Shown here: piece after piece, positions 37,651 to 46,016 of the stretch | Layout of the letters: each line of letters starts with the position of its first letter | Position numbering within the stretch: position 1 is the stretch's first letter | NCBI GenBank assembly: GCA_022819825.1 | Contig: JAJEGM010000007.1 | Coordinates: forward strand, 1-57,581 | Direction: 5' to 3' | From: Acidimicrobiia bacterium | Lineage (GTDB): Bacteria > Actinomycetota > Acidimicrobiia > Acidimicrobiales > Bin134 | Length of the DNA stretch: 57,581 nt | Position numbers and translations under genes: made by a program | Notes under the pieces: model-generated | The model's input: the letters and a program-made list of their open reading frames with translations, nothing else | The model's database searches: none | Told to the model about the DNA's origin: nothing

Positions 37651-39453
37651 ATGACCGATACTCTCTCTTCCGACACCGGGATGGACTTCGACCCCAACGC
37701 TCTCCGGGAGAAGTACCGCGAGGAACGGGACAAGCGCCTGCGGTCCGACGGCAACGGCCAGTACATCGCCATGGACGGGGAGTTCTCCCGCTATCTGGAC
37801 GACCCAGCCCAGGCCGGTATCGTCCGGGAGCCGCTGACCGACGAGGTAGACGTTGCCATCATCGGCACCGGGTTCAGCGGGCTTTTGGCCGGCGCCCGGC
37901 TGCGCCAGATGGGGGTGGAGAGCATCCGGATGATCGAGACCGGGGCCGAGTTCGGCGGCACCTGGTACTGGAACCAGTACCCGGGCGTGCAGTGCGACAT
38001 CGAGTCGTACATCTACCTGCCCCTGCTGGAAGAGCTCGACTACATGCCCAAGGAGAAGTATTCCTACGGCCCTGAGATCCTGGAGCACTGCAAGGAGCTG
38101 GGCCGCCACTTCGACCTGTACCGCGACGTGTGCTTCGGCACCCGGGTACACGAGATGCACTGGGACGACGCCGACCACCGTTGGGTGCTGCACACCAACC
38201 ACAACGACCGGATGCGGGCCCGCTTCGTGATCATGGCCATCGGGCCCCTGAGCCGGCCCAAGCTGCCCGGCATCGCCGGCATCGACTCCTATGAGGGCCA
38301 CTCCTTCCACACCAGCCGGTGGGACTACGACTACACCGGCGGCGACACCAACGGGAACCTGACCAACCTGTCCGACAAGGTGGTCGGGGTGATCGGCACC
38401 GGCGCCACCGCGGTGCAGTGCATTCCCCACGTGGGTGAGGCCGCCCAGCACCTCTACGTGTTCCAGCGGACCCCGTCGTCCATCGACGTGCGGGGCAACC
38501 GCCCCACCGACCCGGAGTGGGCCATGTCGCTGGAGCCCGGCTGGCAGCAGCATCGCATCGAGAACTTCGGCAACATCGTGGCCGGCAGCATGCAGGAGGA
38601 AGACCTGGTCAGCGACGGCTGGACCGACATCCTGCGCAACCTCACCGCGCTGGGAGAGGGCGCCCGCCTCGGCACCCCCGAGGAGATCGCCGAAGCCATG
38701 GAGATGGCCGACTTCCAGAAGATGGAGCAGATCCGCAGCCGGGTAGACGAGCTGATCGAAGACTCGTCCATCGCCGAGGCGCTCAAGCCCTACTACCGGC
38801 AGTTCTGCAAGCGGCCGTGCTTCCACGACGACTATCTGCCCACCTTCAACCGCGACAACGTCACCCTGGTGGACACCGACGGCCAGGGCGTCGAGCGCAT
38901 CACACCCAAGGGCGTGATGGCCGGAGGCCAGGAGTACGAACTGGACTGCATCATCTTCGCCACCGGGTTCGAGGTGGGCACCGACTACTCCCACCGGGCC
39001 AACTGCGACATCTACGGCCGGGGCGGCGAGACGCTCAGCGAGCGGTGGGCCGACGGCATGTCCACCTTCCACGGTGTGGTCAGCCGGGACTACCCCAACC
39101 TATTGCACATGGGCGGCATCCAGTCGGGGGTCTCGCCCAACTTCACCGAGCTCTACAACGAGCAGAGCCAGCATGTGGCCTACATCGTCAACCAGGGCCT
39201 GTCGTCGGGGGCCACCGTGGTGGAGCCCACCGAACAGGCCGAGGCCGACTGGGTGCGGCTCATCATGGAGTCGGCCTATCGCCGAGCCGGTTTCCTGGAG
39301 TCCTGCACCCCCGGCTACTACAACAACGAGGGCAAGCCCGACGACGGCCCCGGCTGGTTCGGCGGCACCTACGGCGGCGGCGCCCAGGAGTTCTTCAAGC
39401 TCCTCAAGGCCTGGCGCGACGAGGGGTCCCTGGAAGGTCTTGAGCTCAGCTAA
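37651..39453 (+). CDS. flavin-containing monooxygenase (Baeyer-Villiger type)
   Basis: A 600-residue FAD/NADPH monooxygenase of the cyclohexanone/steroid monooxygenase group, which inserts oxygen next to a ketone. The first Rossmann motif is IIGTGFSGLLAG near residue 70, followed by GGTWYWNQYPGVQCD, the Baeyer-Villiger fingerprint region YEGHSFHTSRWDYD near residue 215, the second Rossmann motif VIGTGATAVQ near residue 248 and the C-terminal IIFATGFEVGT. It is one of a set of oxidative catabolism genes (two P450s, LLM, FAD dehydrogenase, amidohydrolase) along the window. Confidence 0.94.
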   Translation: MTDTLSSDTGMDFDPNALREKYREERDKRLRSDGNGQYIAMDGEFSRYLDDPAQAGIVREPLTDEVDVAIIGTGFSGLLAGARLRQMGVESIRMIETGAEFGGTWYWNQYPGVQCDIESYIYLPLLEELDYMPKEKYSYGPEILEHCKELGRHFDLYRDVCFGTRVHEMHWDDADHRWVLHTNHNDRMRARFVIMAIGPLSRPKLPGIAGIDSYEGHSFHTSRWDYDYTGGDTNGNLTNLSDKVVGVIGTGATAVQCIPHVGEAAQHLYVFQRTPSSIDVRGNRPTDPEWAMSLEPGWQQHRIENFGNIVAGSMQEEDLVSDGWTDILRNLTALGEGARLGTPEEIAEAMEMADFQKMEQIRSRVDELIEDSSIAEALKPYYRQFCKRPCFHDDYLPTFNRDNVTLVDTDGQGVERITPKGVMAGGQEYELDCIIFATGFEVGTDYSHRANCDIYGRGGETLSERWADGMSTFHGVVSRDYPNLLHMGGIQSGVSPNFTELYNEQSQHVAYIVNQGLSSGATVVEPTEQAEADWVRLIMESAYRRAGFLESCTPGYYNNEGKPDDGPGWFGGTYGGGAQEFFKLLKAWRDEGSLEGLELS

Positions 39454-39498
39454 CCCCAGTCCGGTCGATCTCATTGGACCCAGGTGCCAGCTTAACTA

Positions 39499-39535
39499 AT
39501 TTTATGACCAGAATTTCCGACTATAATCCGAGGTC
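39499..39535 (+). promoter_or_regulatory. promoter of the antitoxin-toxin pair
   Basis: A consensus -10 box TATAAT at 39522-39527 lies 8 nt before the antitoxin ATG (39536), within an AT-rich stretch; the -35 is weak (ATTTTA or TTATGA). The distance implies that transcription starts at or near the ATG, so the message would be leaderless or nearly so. The box position is a direct reading; activity is inferred. Confidence 0.6.
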
Positions 39536-39829
39536 ATGGAAGAAGTCCCGATGGACACGGCCAGGATGATGCCGGCCAACGAGTTCCAGACCCACTGTCT
39601 GCGGATCATGGACGAGGTGGCCGAGACTGGCCAGGAGGTGATTGTCACCAAGCACCGCAAGCCGGTGGCAAAGCTCGTACCGATGCCCGCACCTGGTGGC
39701 ATCGTCGGCTTCTTCAAGGACGTGATGACGGTGTCGGGCGACATCGACAAGACTGCCATTCCCATCGATGAGTGGGAGGTGTTCTCCAACCCGGAGCAGG
39801 TGGTCAATCCCATACCGAGAAGGGGATGA
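39536..39829 (+). CDS. Phd/YefM-type antitoxin
   Basis: A 97-residue antitoxin. The N-terminal fold is MMPANEFQTHCLRIMDEVAETGQEVIVTKHRKPVAKLVP, the classic Phd/YefM DNA-binding part, and the C-terminal tail (DKTAIPIDEWEVFSNP) would bind and block the toxin. An alternative ATG at 39551 would trim five residues. Its TGA overlaps the toxin ATG (ATGA). The toxin is a PIN-domain protein broken by a stop codon, so this antitoxin may be a remnant or act only as a repressor. Confidence 0.88.
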   Translation: MEEVPMDTARMMPANEFQTHCLRIMDEVAETGQEVIVTKHRKPVAKLVPMPAPGGIVGFFKDVMTVSGDIDKTAIPIDEWEVFSNPEQVVNPIPRRG

Positions 39830-40245
39830 TGCTCACTCTGGACACCAACGTGCTCATCGGCGTTACCCTCGATGACGGCCGGGTGGGTCCGCGGTTCAGA
39901 GCTTAAGCAGACAGTCTCGTAGCGGAGCGGAGGTTGGCGGTGTCCTCGGCGGTGGTGCTGGAGATGGTGCGGCTCAATCGAGACGGAGTGATCTCAATGG
40001 GAATGCCTCCTCTTGCGTGGTGCCGGAACCTGCTGGGCACCGGGGTCGTGGACATCCCCGTCGATTACCGCATCGCTGCCGAAGCAGTACTGCTGGCCGA
40101 CAGGGGTTTTCATCCCGACCCAATGGATCAGGTGATCGCAGCCACCGCCATTGTGTGCGGCCACGAACTCGCCACCTTTGATGAGGACATCATCTCCTGG
40201 GCAGAGCACAACCCGGAGCTGCGATTGGTCGACCCCCGCCGATGA
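39826..40245 (+). pseudogene. VapC-type PIN toxin with one in-frame stop
   Basis: A 139-codon frame starting at the ATG that overlaps the antitoxin stop reads MLTLDTNVLIGVTLDDGRVGPRFRA, then meets TAA at codon 27 (39904-39906), and continues in the same frame as ADSLVAERRLAVSSAVVLEMVRL through DPMDQVIAATAIVCGHELATFDEDIISW. Joined, it is a complete PIN-domain toxin with its acidic residues (DTN, E of VVLEM, DPMDQ, DED). No frame shift is needed, only one changed codon such as TTA to TAA. A downstream TTG at 39934 with GGAGG close by could restart translation, but that product lacks the first catalytic Asp, so it would not be a nuclease. Sequencing error is possible. Confidence 0.8.
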
Positions 40246-40335
40246 GCTGTGCGGCCCATCAAAGAGGCTGTGGCTAGTAAAACGCGTCACTCCCGTCAAT
40301 AGGGTGGGGAGAACGCACGAGGAAGTTAGCGAGAT

Positions 40336-43197
40336 ATGGCGATTTCTGAGACTGAGCGAGCCTTCCGCCGCCGCTGGTATGAAGCCCACCGTGATGGGCT
40401 GTTGGCCAACGAGGAGCGGTATCGGGAGCGAAGAGCAGAAGTAGACGGGTTCGTCGAGAGTGCTCCCGAGGCGCTCGGGCTGCTCGCCGACCTGCGGCGC
40501 ACTGCCGATTTGGGCTCATTCATGCAGGACATGAGGCGGTGGGCGGTGGAGCCGGGCACGCTTGCCTTCAACGGCTTCTCTGGTCAGGGGATGTTGAATC
40601 AGATGAGTAAGTTGACGGACAGCCCCCGCGAGTTGGCGACCCTGTTGGGAGAGGCACTGACCACGCCCTCCTCCATCGATGAAGCTGCATCCAAGATTCA
40701 AGCAGTCGTCGATTACGTGGAGGGGATACGGGTCAAAGGTCAGCCGGCGCCGGGCCATGTGCCCTTCTTGTGCTCCTACTTCTGGAGTCTGGCCGATCAG
40801 CGGAATTGGTCGGTGATCTGGAAGAGCGCCGCCGCGTTTGTCGAGTTTCTCGGGGGAGAAGAACTGCCCGATAACGGCGCGGCGCGGTATCGCGCCTATA
40901 TGGAGCGGATGCGGGAAGTGGCCGCTAACGTCGCTGATTTCGAGATTACTGCGGTTTGGTGGGAGACCCGGAAAGTCGTGGTTCTCGACGAGGTGCTGGC
41001 CGACCGTGCGGGGTACGGGCTCAGTGGCAATGGTGCTGACCAGGATCAACGGGAGACCAATGCCCGTGCGCTGGCAGGGGTCTCAGAGTGCTTGGGCAAG
41101 TTTCTCGTCGATGATGTCGTGGCAGCATTGGGGCGCCGCCACACCGTGGTCAAGGCGTCTCCATATTGGGAGGATGAGCGTCCTCGCTCCGATGTGAAAG
41201 TTGATCTGCGGGAGAGAGATTCCAATCTGTTCTTTCGCATCTGGGTTAATGATCGGGGTGCTGCGGTTGGCTTGAGCACTGGGCCAAAGAGCAGGTGGTG
41301 GTATGCCGATGCGATAAGGATCATCCAAGCGGCTGAATATCCCGAATGTCACATCCTGGCTGGTCCTGAATCTGATCTTGGCGACAATGTCGGATTTTTC
41401 GGCAACTCAAGTGAGTTCGTCTATGGGCGGTGGTTCGAGCGTGATCAGTTTGGCCAGATCGACCTGAGGGCGACGGTTGTCGATGTCGCCACCACGCTCA
41501 AGCCGTTGTACGAAGAGTTGGGCACCTTGGCCCGGAGTGAATCATCCAAGCTGAGAACGAGTCCCGAAGAACCGGCTCAGACAGAGGACCGCGGCGGCGA
41601 TGAGCTCGCCGGCATGGCTGCTCAGTGGTTGGTTGATGAGCAGTATTCAAGCTCATGGCACGAAGACAATCATGCGCAACGAGAACAGTGGGCTGAGATG
41701 CTAGCCCCCGAGTCCATTACGGCGGCCAGCCTCGAAGACCTTCGCCAAGTGTGGATGAAGAAAAGGGGCGCCGACTATGGAGGTGCTGGCATAAAACCCC
41801 AGCTCAATCAAACCCTTCGAGATTTCGATGAGCCAGATTACGCGGAGTTTTTGAAGTCGCTCCACTACCTGTGCTGGGGCGATGATCCTCACCCGGTGCG
41901 CATAGATCGGCTATTGGACAAGGCTGACCTGGGCATAAGGGGTCTTGGCGAGTCGCTCATTATGAAGCTGCTCGCGATCACCCATCCTGAAGAGTTCTTG
42001 TTGATCTACCCGATGGGTCAAAAGAGGGAGATCCTGAGGCTGCTCAAATTGGAGCAGCCCTCGGGGTCTTTGGGTACACAGCATGTTGAGGCCAACCGAT
42101 TGCTCATTGAACGACTCAAGGGCTGTTTTTCTGGCGAGAGGTGGGGACTGTCTCTCGACCCGCTTGCGATGTCGGGGTTCTTGTACCACTTGTTGTGGTG
42201 CTCTGAGCAGCAAGACGGCGATCTTGGCGACCTGCTCGACGATCCTCAGCAAGATCCGCTTGACGACCTCTCCGAAGAACTGCTTGTGACGCGTGAGTTC
42301 TTTGATGAGATTGTCGAGCTCCTCGAGGACAAGGGCCAAGTTGTGTTCTACGGGCCGCCGGGCACGGGCAAGACCTACTTGGCCAGGAAATTGGCAGAAG
42401 CCCTCGCCCCCCACCCGAGGTGCCGGAAGCTGGTGCAGTTCCACCCGGCGAGTTCTTACGAGGACTTCTTCGAGGGCTACCGGCCCAGGGTAGACGCCCG
42501 CGGGGAGATGGCCTATTCCCTCACACCCGGGCCTCTGGCGCTATTGGCCGAAAAGGCAGCGGAAGCACCCGGTCAGCGCCATGTGATGGTGATCGACGAG
42601 ATCAACCGGGCCAACTTGCCCAAAGTGCTGGGCGAGTTGCTGTTCCTGCTGGAATACCGGGACGAGAGCGTGAGCACCCTGTATCGAGCCGACGACGAGT
42701 TCGAGCTTCCTGAGAATCTCTGGTTCATCGCCACCATGAACACGGCCGACCGCTCCATCGCCCTGGTGGACGCGGCCTTGCGCCGCCGATTCCATTTTGT
42801 GCCCTTCTTTCCCAACCACGGCCCGATGGCAGACCTGTTGGAACGCTGGCTGGAGAGGAACCGCGGGCCGGAATGGGTGGGGGTTCTGGTGGCCAACGTC
42901 AACGAAGAGCTCGATCAAGCACTGGGCGGTCCCCACCTCCAGATCGGCCCCAGCCACTTCATGAAGGAGAACCTGGACAAAGACTCAGTGCGTCGCATCT
43001 GGGAGTACAACATCGAGCCGTTCATCGAAGACCAGCTCTACGGGGATCAGCAGCAGATAGAGAGGTACCGTTTCGACAACGTGTACCGGCGACATGTCGA
43101 GAGTGCCGGCACCACCGGCATTGTCGCGCCAGGTCCGGCAACCGAGCCCGCCCCAGAGGCCGAGACCGCATCCGAGCACGACCCCGCAGACCGGTGA
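40336..43197 (+). CDS. mcrB: McrB-type AAA+ GTPase of a McrBC restriction system
   Basis: A 953-residue motor subunit of a type IV restriction system that cuts modified DNA. The C-terminal third is the AAA+ domain: Walker A GPPGTGKTY near residue 672, FHPASSYEDFFEGYRP, Walker B MVIDEINRAN near residue 750, and the McrB signature NTADRS near residue 801. The first 600 residues are an unusually long recognition region, including a domain around residues 425-640 (LAGMAAQWLVDEQYSSSW...). It is twice the length of E. coli McrB. That part looks less GC-rich than the AAA part. Its TGA overlaps a GTG that begins mcrC. Confidence 0.93.
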   Translation: MAISETERAFRRRWYEAHRDGLLANEERYRERRAEVDGFVESAPEALGLLADLRRTADLGSFMQDMRRWAVEPGTLAFNGFSGQGMLNQMSKLTDSPRELATLLGEALTTPSSIDEAASKIQAVVDYVEGIRVKGQPAPGHVPFLCSYFWSLADQRNWSVIWKSAAAFVEFLGGEELPDNGAARYRAYMERMREVAANVADFEITAVWWETRKVVVLDEVLADRAGYGLSGNGADQDQRETNARALAGVSECLGKFLVDDVVAALGRRHTVVKASPYWEDERPRSDVKVDLRERDSNLFFRIWVNDRGAAVGLSTGPKSRWWYADAIRIIQAAEYPECHILAGPESDLGDNVGFFGNSSEFVYGRWFERDQFGQIDLRATVVDVATTLKPLYEELGTLARSESSKLRTSPEEPAQTEDRGGDELAGMAAQWLVDEQYSSSWHEDNHAQREQWAEMLAPESITAASLEDLRQVWMKKRGADYGGAGIKPQLNQTLRDFDEPDYAEFLKSLHYLCWGDDPHPVRIDRLLDKADLGIRGLGESLIMKLLAITHPEEFLLIYPMGQKREILRLLKLEQPSGSLGTQHVEANRLLIERLKGCFSGERWGLSLDPLAMSGFLYHLLWCSEQQDGDLGDLLDDPQQDPLDDLSEELLVTREFFDEIVELLEDKGQVVFYGPPGTGKTYLARKLAEALAPHPRCRKLVQFHPASSYEDFFEGYRPRVDARGEMAYSLTPGPLALLAEKAAEAPGQRHVMVIDEINRANLPKVLGELLFLLEYRDESVSTLYRADDEFELPENLWFIATMNTADRSIALVDAALRRRFHFVPFFPNHGPMADLLERWLERNRGPEWVGVLVANVNEELDQALGGPHLQIGPSHFMKENLDKDSVRRIWEYNIEPFIEDQLYGDQQQIERYRFDNVYRRHVESAGTTGIVAPGPATEPAPEAETASEHDPADR

Positions 43198-44453
43198 GCG
43201 GGCAGATCGAGCTGACCGAGTACGAATCGGACGAAGTTCGGCTCGACGCCCAGCAGGCACGTCGCCTGGCCTTGGCCGCCCAAGGCGTTCTCAAAGTTGA
43301 ACCCGCCGAGGGCCCCAGTGGCGATCGGGTGACCGCGATGAATTTCGTGGGCACCCTCGTGGTGGACGATCTTAAGGTGCTCATCCGCCCCAAGATCAGG
43401 TTGGAGAACCTGTTCTTGATGCTCGAGGTCGGACTTGATCGCGGCGCGTGGCGGCAGGAGGCGTTCGAGTACGCCACCAGCGGCGACCTGCTCCCGGCCA
43501 TGGCCGCCTTCTATGCCCGCACCCTGGAGACGACAATGGCTCGCGGGCTATTGCGGTCTTATCGCCTCCACGAGGAGAAGCTGGTGGCTCTGCGGGGCCG
43601 TATCGATGTGTCGGCTCAGTTTCGCCAAGTCGGAATATAGGTGCCGGTGCCGTGCCGCTACGACAAGCACACCGCCGATATCCCCGAGAACCGCTATCTC
43701 AAAGCAGCAACCCGCTATTGCCTGCGGCTGCCAGGCATCCACTCCGATGATCGCCGACGCCTGCTTCGCCAGCTAGCCGCGATGGAAGAGGTGTCAGACG
43801 TTCAGGTACGGGCTGAGGATGTCGAGCAGGTGGCCATCACCCGTCTCAACGCCCACTACCAACCCCCTCTGCGCCTAGCCCGACTGCTGCTGGGGAGCCG
43901 GTCTTTGGCCGACCGGCATGGCCACCGCTCAGCGTCATCGTTCTTGGTGGACATGAACCTCCTGTTCGAGAAGTTCATCACCGGGCGGCTTGAGCGAGCG
44001 CTGCGAGGCCGATTGGAGGTCAAGAGCCAATATCGGGCATATCTGGCCGAAGGGGACAAAGTGCCGATCCGCCCCGATCTGGTGCTTTTGCGCCAGGGCA
44101 AGCCGGTGTATGTGGCCGACATCAAGTACAAGCTGACCAGCGATGCCCGGGCTCGCACCGCTGACTACTACCAGCTCTTGGCCTACGCCACAGCCCTGGG
44201 GCTGGAGGAGGGCGTGCTCATCTACTGCCATGCCGAAAACACCTCCACCGAGAGCCAAGTCACCGTGCTCCACACTGGAAAGACGCTGCACACCTTTTCT
44301 ATCGACTTAGCGGGCTCGCCCGACGCGGTGACAGCAGAGATCGAAAAGGTCGCCAAGTGGATTCTGGGCCGAGCCAGGTTGGTCCAGGGGTCGAGGCAGT
44401 ATGTGGGGAGGCCGCAAGGACTGGCCAACCCTGGTGAAGCTAACGTGGCCTAA
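43194..44453 (+). pseudogene. mcrC: McrC nuclease subunit interrupted by one in-frame TAG
   Basis: McrC partners McrB and carries the nuclease. The frame begins at GTG 43194 (overlapping mcrB stop) and codes IELTEYESDEVRLD to GRIDVSAQFRQVGI, 148 residues, then TAG at 43638-43640, immediately followed by GTG CCG GTG CCG. From there, in the same frame, 270 residues continue: CRYDKHTADIPENRYLKAATRYC and the PD-(D/E)XK nuclease core RPDLVLLRQGKPVYVADIKYK. Both halves are otherwise complete and well conserved, and the break falls between the McrB-binding N part and the nuclease part. Either this is a recent nonsense mutation or the two parts are made separately by restart at the abutting GTG. The stop overlaps the P450 ATG (TAATG). 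Confidence 0.82.
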
Positions 44454-45628
44454 TGGCCGTCAAATTCGCCTATCGCAGCGGCGACACCTGGGCCGAGCCG
44501 TGGGACGACTACCGGGCCCTGCGCGACGAGGATCCAGTGCATGAGGTGGGCGACGGCGAGTTCTGGGTGCTGTCCCGGTTCGACGACGTGTTCGCCGCCG
44601 CCCGCGACACCGCCACCTACTCGTCGGCCAACGGCCTGACCACCGCTCCCGACGACATGGCCAGTTTCGACGAGAAGGCCCGCCCCATCGTGATGATGGA
44701 CCCGCCCGAGCACACCGCCATGCGCCGACTGGTGAGCCGGCCGATGACCCCCCGCCAGGTGGCCCCGGTGGAGGACCTGGTTCGGGAGTTCATCACCGAC
44801 AAACTCGATGCGGTGGCCGACGCCGGCGATGTCGACATCGTCCAAGCCCTGTTCAAACCCTTGCCCAGCTATCTGGTGGCCCACTATCTGGGCGTCCCCC
44901 CCGAAGACCGGGTGCTGTTCGACCGGTGGACCGAGCGCATCGTGCAGGCCACCGCCGAGTCCACCGCGGCCTACGGCCAGGACCAGAGCGCGTTTCTGGA
45001 ACTGTTCGAGTACGCCACCGGGCTGATCGAGCGCCGCAAAACCGACCCCGGCGACGATCTGGTGACCGGCCTGGTTGAGCAGGGCGAGGAAGTGGCATCA
45101 GCCATGTGGATCGTGGGGTTCATATTCACGATGATCACCGGCGGCAACGACACCGTCACCGGCATGCTCGGCAGCTCAACAGTGCTGCTCGACCGCCATC
45201 GGGACCAGCGCCAGATGCTCATCGACGACGCATCGATGATTCCCAACGCGGTGGAGGAGCTGCTGCGGCTTACCTCTCCGGTGCAGAACCTGGCCCGCAC
45301 GCTGACCCGCGACGTGACCCTGCACGGCGTCACCATTCCCGAGGGCAAGAAGGCGCTGCTGCTCTTCGCCTCGGCCAACCGGGATGAGCGGGAGTTCGGG
45401 CCCACCGCCGGGGAGCTCGACGTGAAGCGCAAGATCGACAAGATCGTGTCCCTGGGCTACGGCGCCCACCACTGCCTAGGCGCGTCGGTGGCCCGGCTCC
45501 AGTGCCGGGTTGCCCTTGAAGAGATACTGCGGCGGTTTCCGGACTACTCGGTGGATGAGGACGCCGCCCGCTTCGCCGGCGGCTGGTCCACCCGCCGCTA
45601 CGAGTACCTGCCGTTTTCGACCAACTGA
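44453..45628 (+). CDS. cytochrome P450
   Basis: A second soluble P450, 391 residues. I-helix ITGGNDTVT near residue 229, K-helix EELLR near residue 266, heme loop LGYGAHHCLG with axial Cys341. The usual first Phe of the heme loop is Leu. N-terminal sequence (WDDYRALRDEDPVHEV) and DPPEHTAMRRLVSRPM match the CYP families that oxidise lipids, terpenes or steroids. Its ATG overlaps the mcrC stop, so it is translated from the end of the restriction operon, a strange partnership that suggests an insertion. Redox partners are not encoded nearby. Confidence 0.95.
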   Translation: MAVKFAYRSGDTWAEPWDDYRALRDEDPVHEVGDGEFWVLSRFDDVFAAARDTATYSSANGLTTAPDDMASFDEKARPIVMMDPPEHTAMRRLVSRPMTPRQVAPVEDLVREFITDKLDAVADAGDVDIVQALFKPLPSYLVAHYLGVPPEDRVLFDRWTERIVQATAESTAAYGQDQSAFLELFEYATGLIERRKTDPGDDLVTGLVEQGEEVASAMWIVGFIFTMITGGNDTVTGMLGSSTVLLDRHRDQRQMLIDDASMIPNAVEELLRLTSPVQNLARTLTRDVTLHGVTIPEGKKALLLFASANRDEREFGPTAGELDVKRKIDKIVSLGYGAHHCLGASVARLQCRVALEEILRRFPDYSVDEDAARFAGGWSTRRYEYLPFSTN

Positions 45629-45637
45629 GCGCGGCGA

Positions 45638-45988
45638 CTACGAGAGCTGTTCTAGGCGCTCCAGCAATGCGTCGGGGGCGCCTACGTATCGTGACAACTC
45701 TGAAGCCGGAATTGCCTCGCTCCACTGTCCGTCCTCGTTCTTGCGCAGGATGACGGGCAGTCCGGTGGCAGAGGCGAGTTGCTCGGCGGTGACCTCGTTT
45801 CGGTGCAACAGCTCCAGCTCGACGTCTGACACCGCGCAGGCCTGCTTCCAGCTCTTGGATCCCATCGGGTTCCAGCCGTGGGTGATGTCGCACAGAGCGC
45901 ACTTCCCCCGGCCCAGAAGCTTGCCGGCCACATACCGCAGCTCCCCGCCGAGCCCCCCGTCAGCGTCGTAGATCCCTACGAATGACAC
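45638..45988 (-). CDS. conserved hypothetical protein with CALCDITHG motif
   Basis: A 116-residue protein I recognise only as a small family in actinobacteria. The N-terminus is FVGIYDADGGLGGELRYVAGKLLGRGKCALCDITHG, with a CxxCDxTH pattern that could bind metal or form a redox pair, followed by W-P-x-G-SKSWKQACA and an acidic C-terminal half. It has no membrane segment or signal peptide. It lies between convergent P450 and EamA transporter genes and has no operon partner that hints at a role. Confidence 0.72.
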   Translation of the reverse strand: MSFVGIYDADGGLGGELRYVAGKLLGRGKCALCDITHGWNPMGSKSWKQACAVSDVELELLHRNEVTAEQLASATGLPVILRKNEDGQWSEAIPASELSRYVGAPDALLERLEQLS

Positions 45989-46016
45989 GTCTCAGGCTAT
46001 CGGTCTAGCCGGCCAG

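Noticed and set aside
43638..43640. TAG in mcrC as a recoded amino acid such as pyrrolysine
   Set aside because: No pyl genes or recoding element are seen, and vapC has TAA, so a general reassignment does not explain both. Restart or mutation is simpler.
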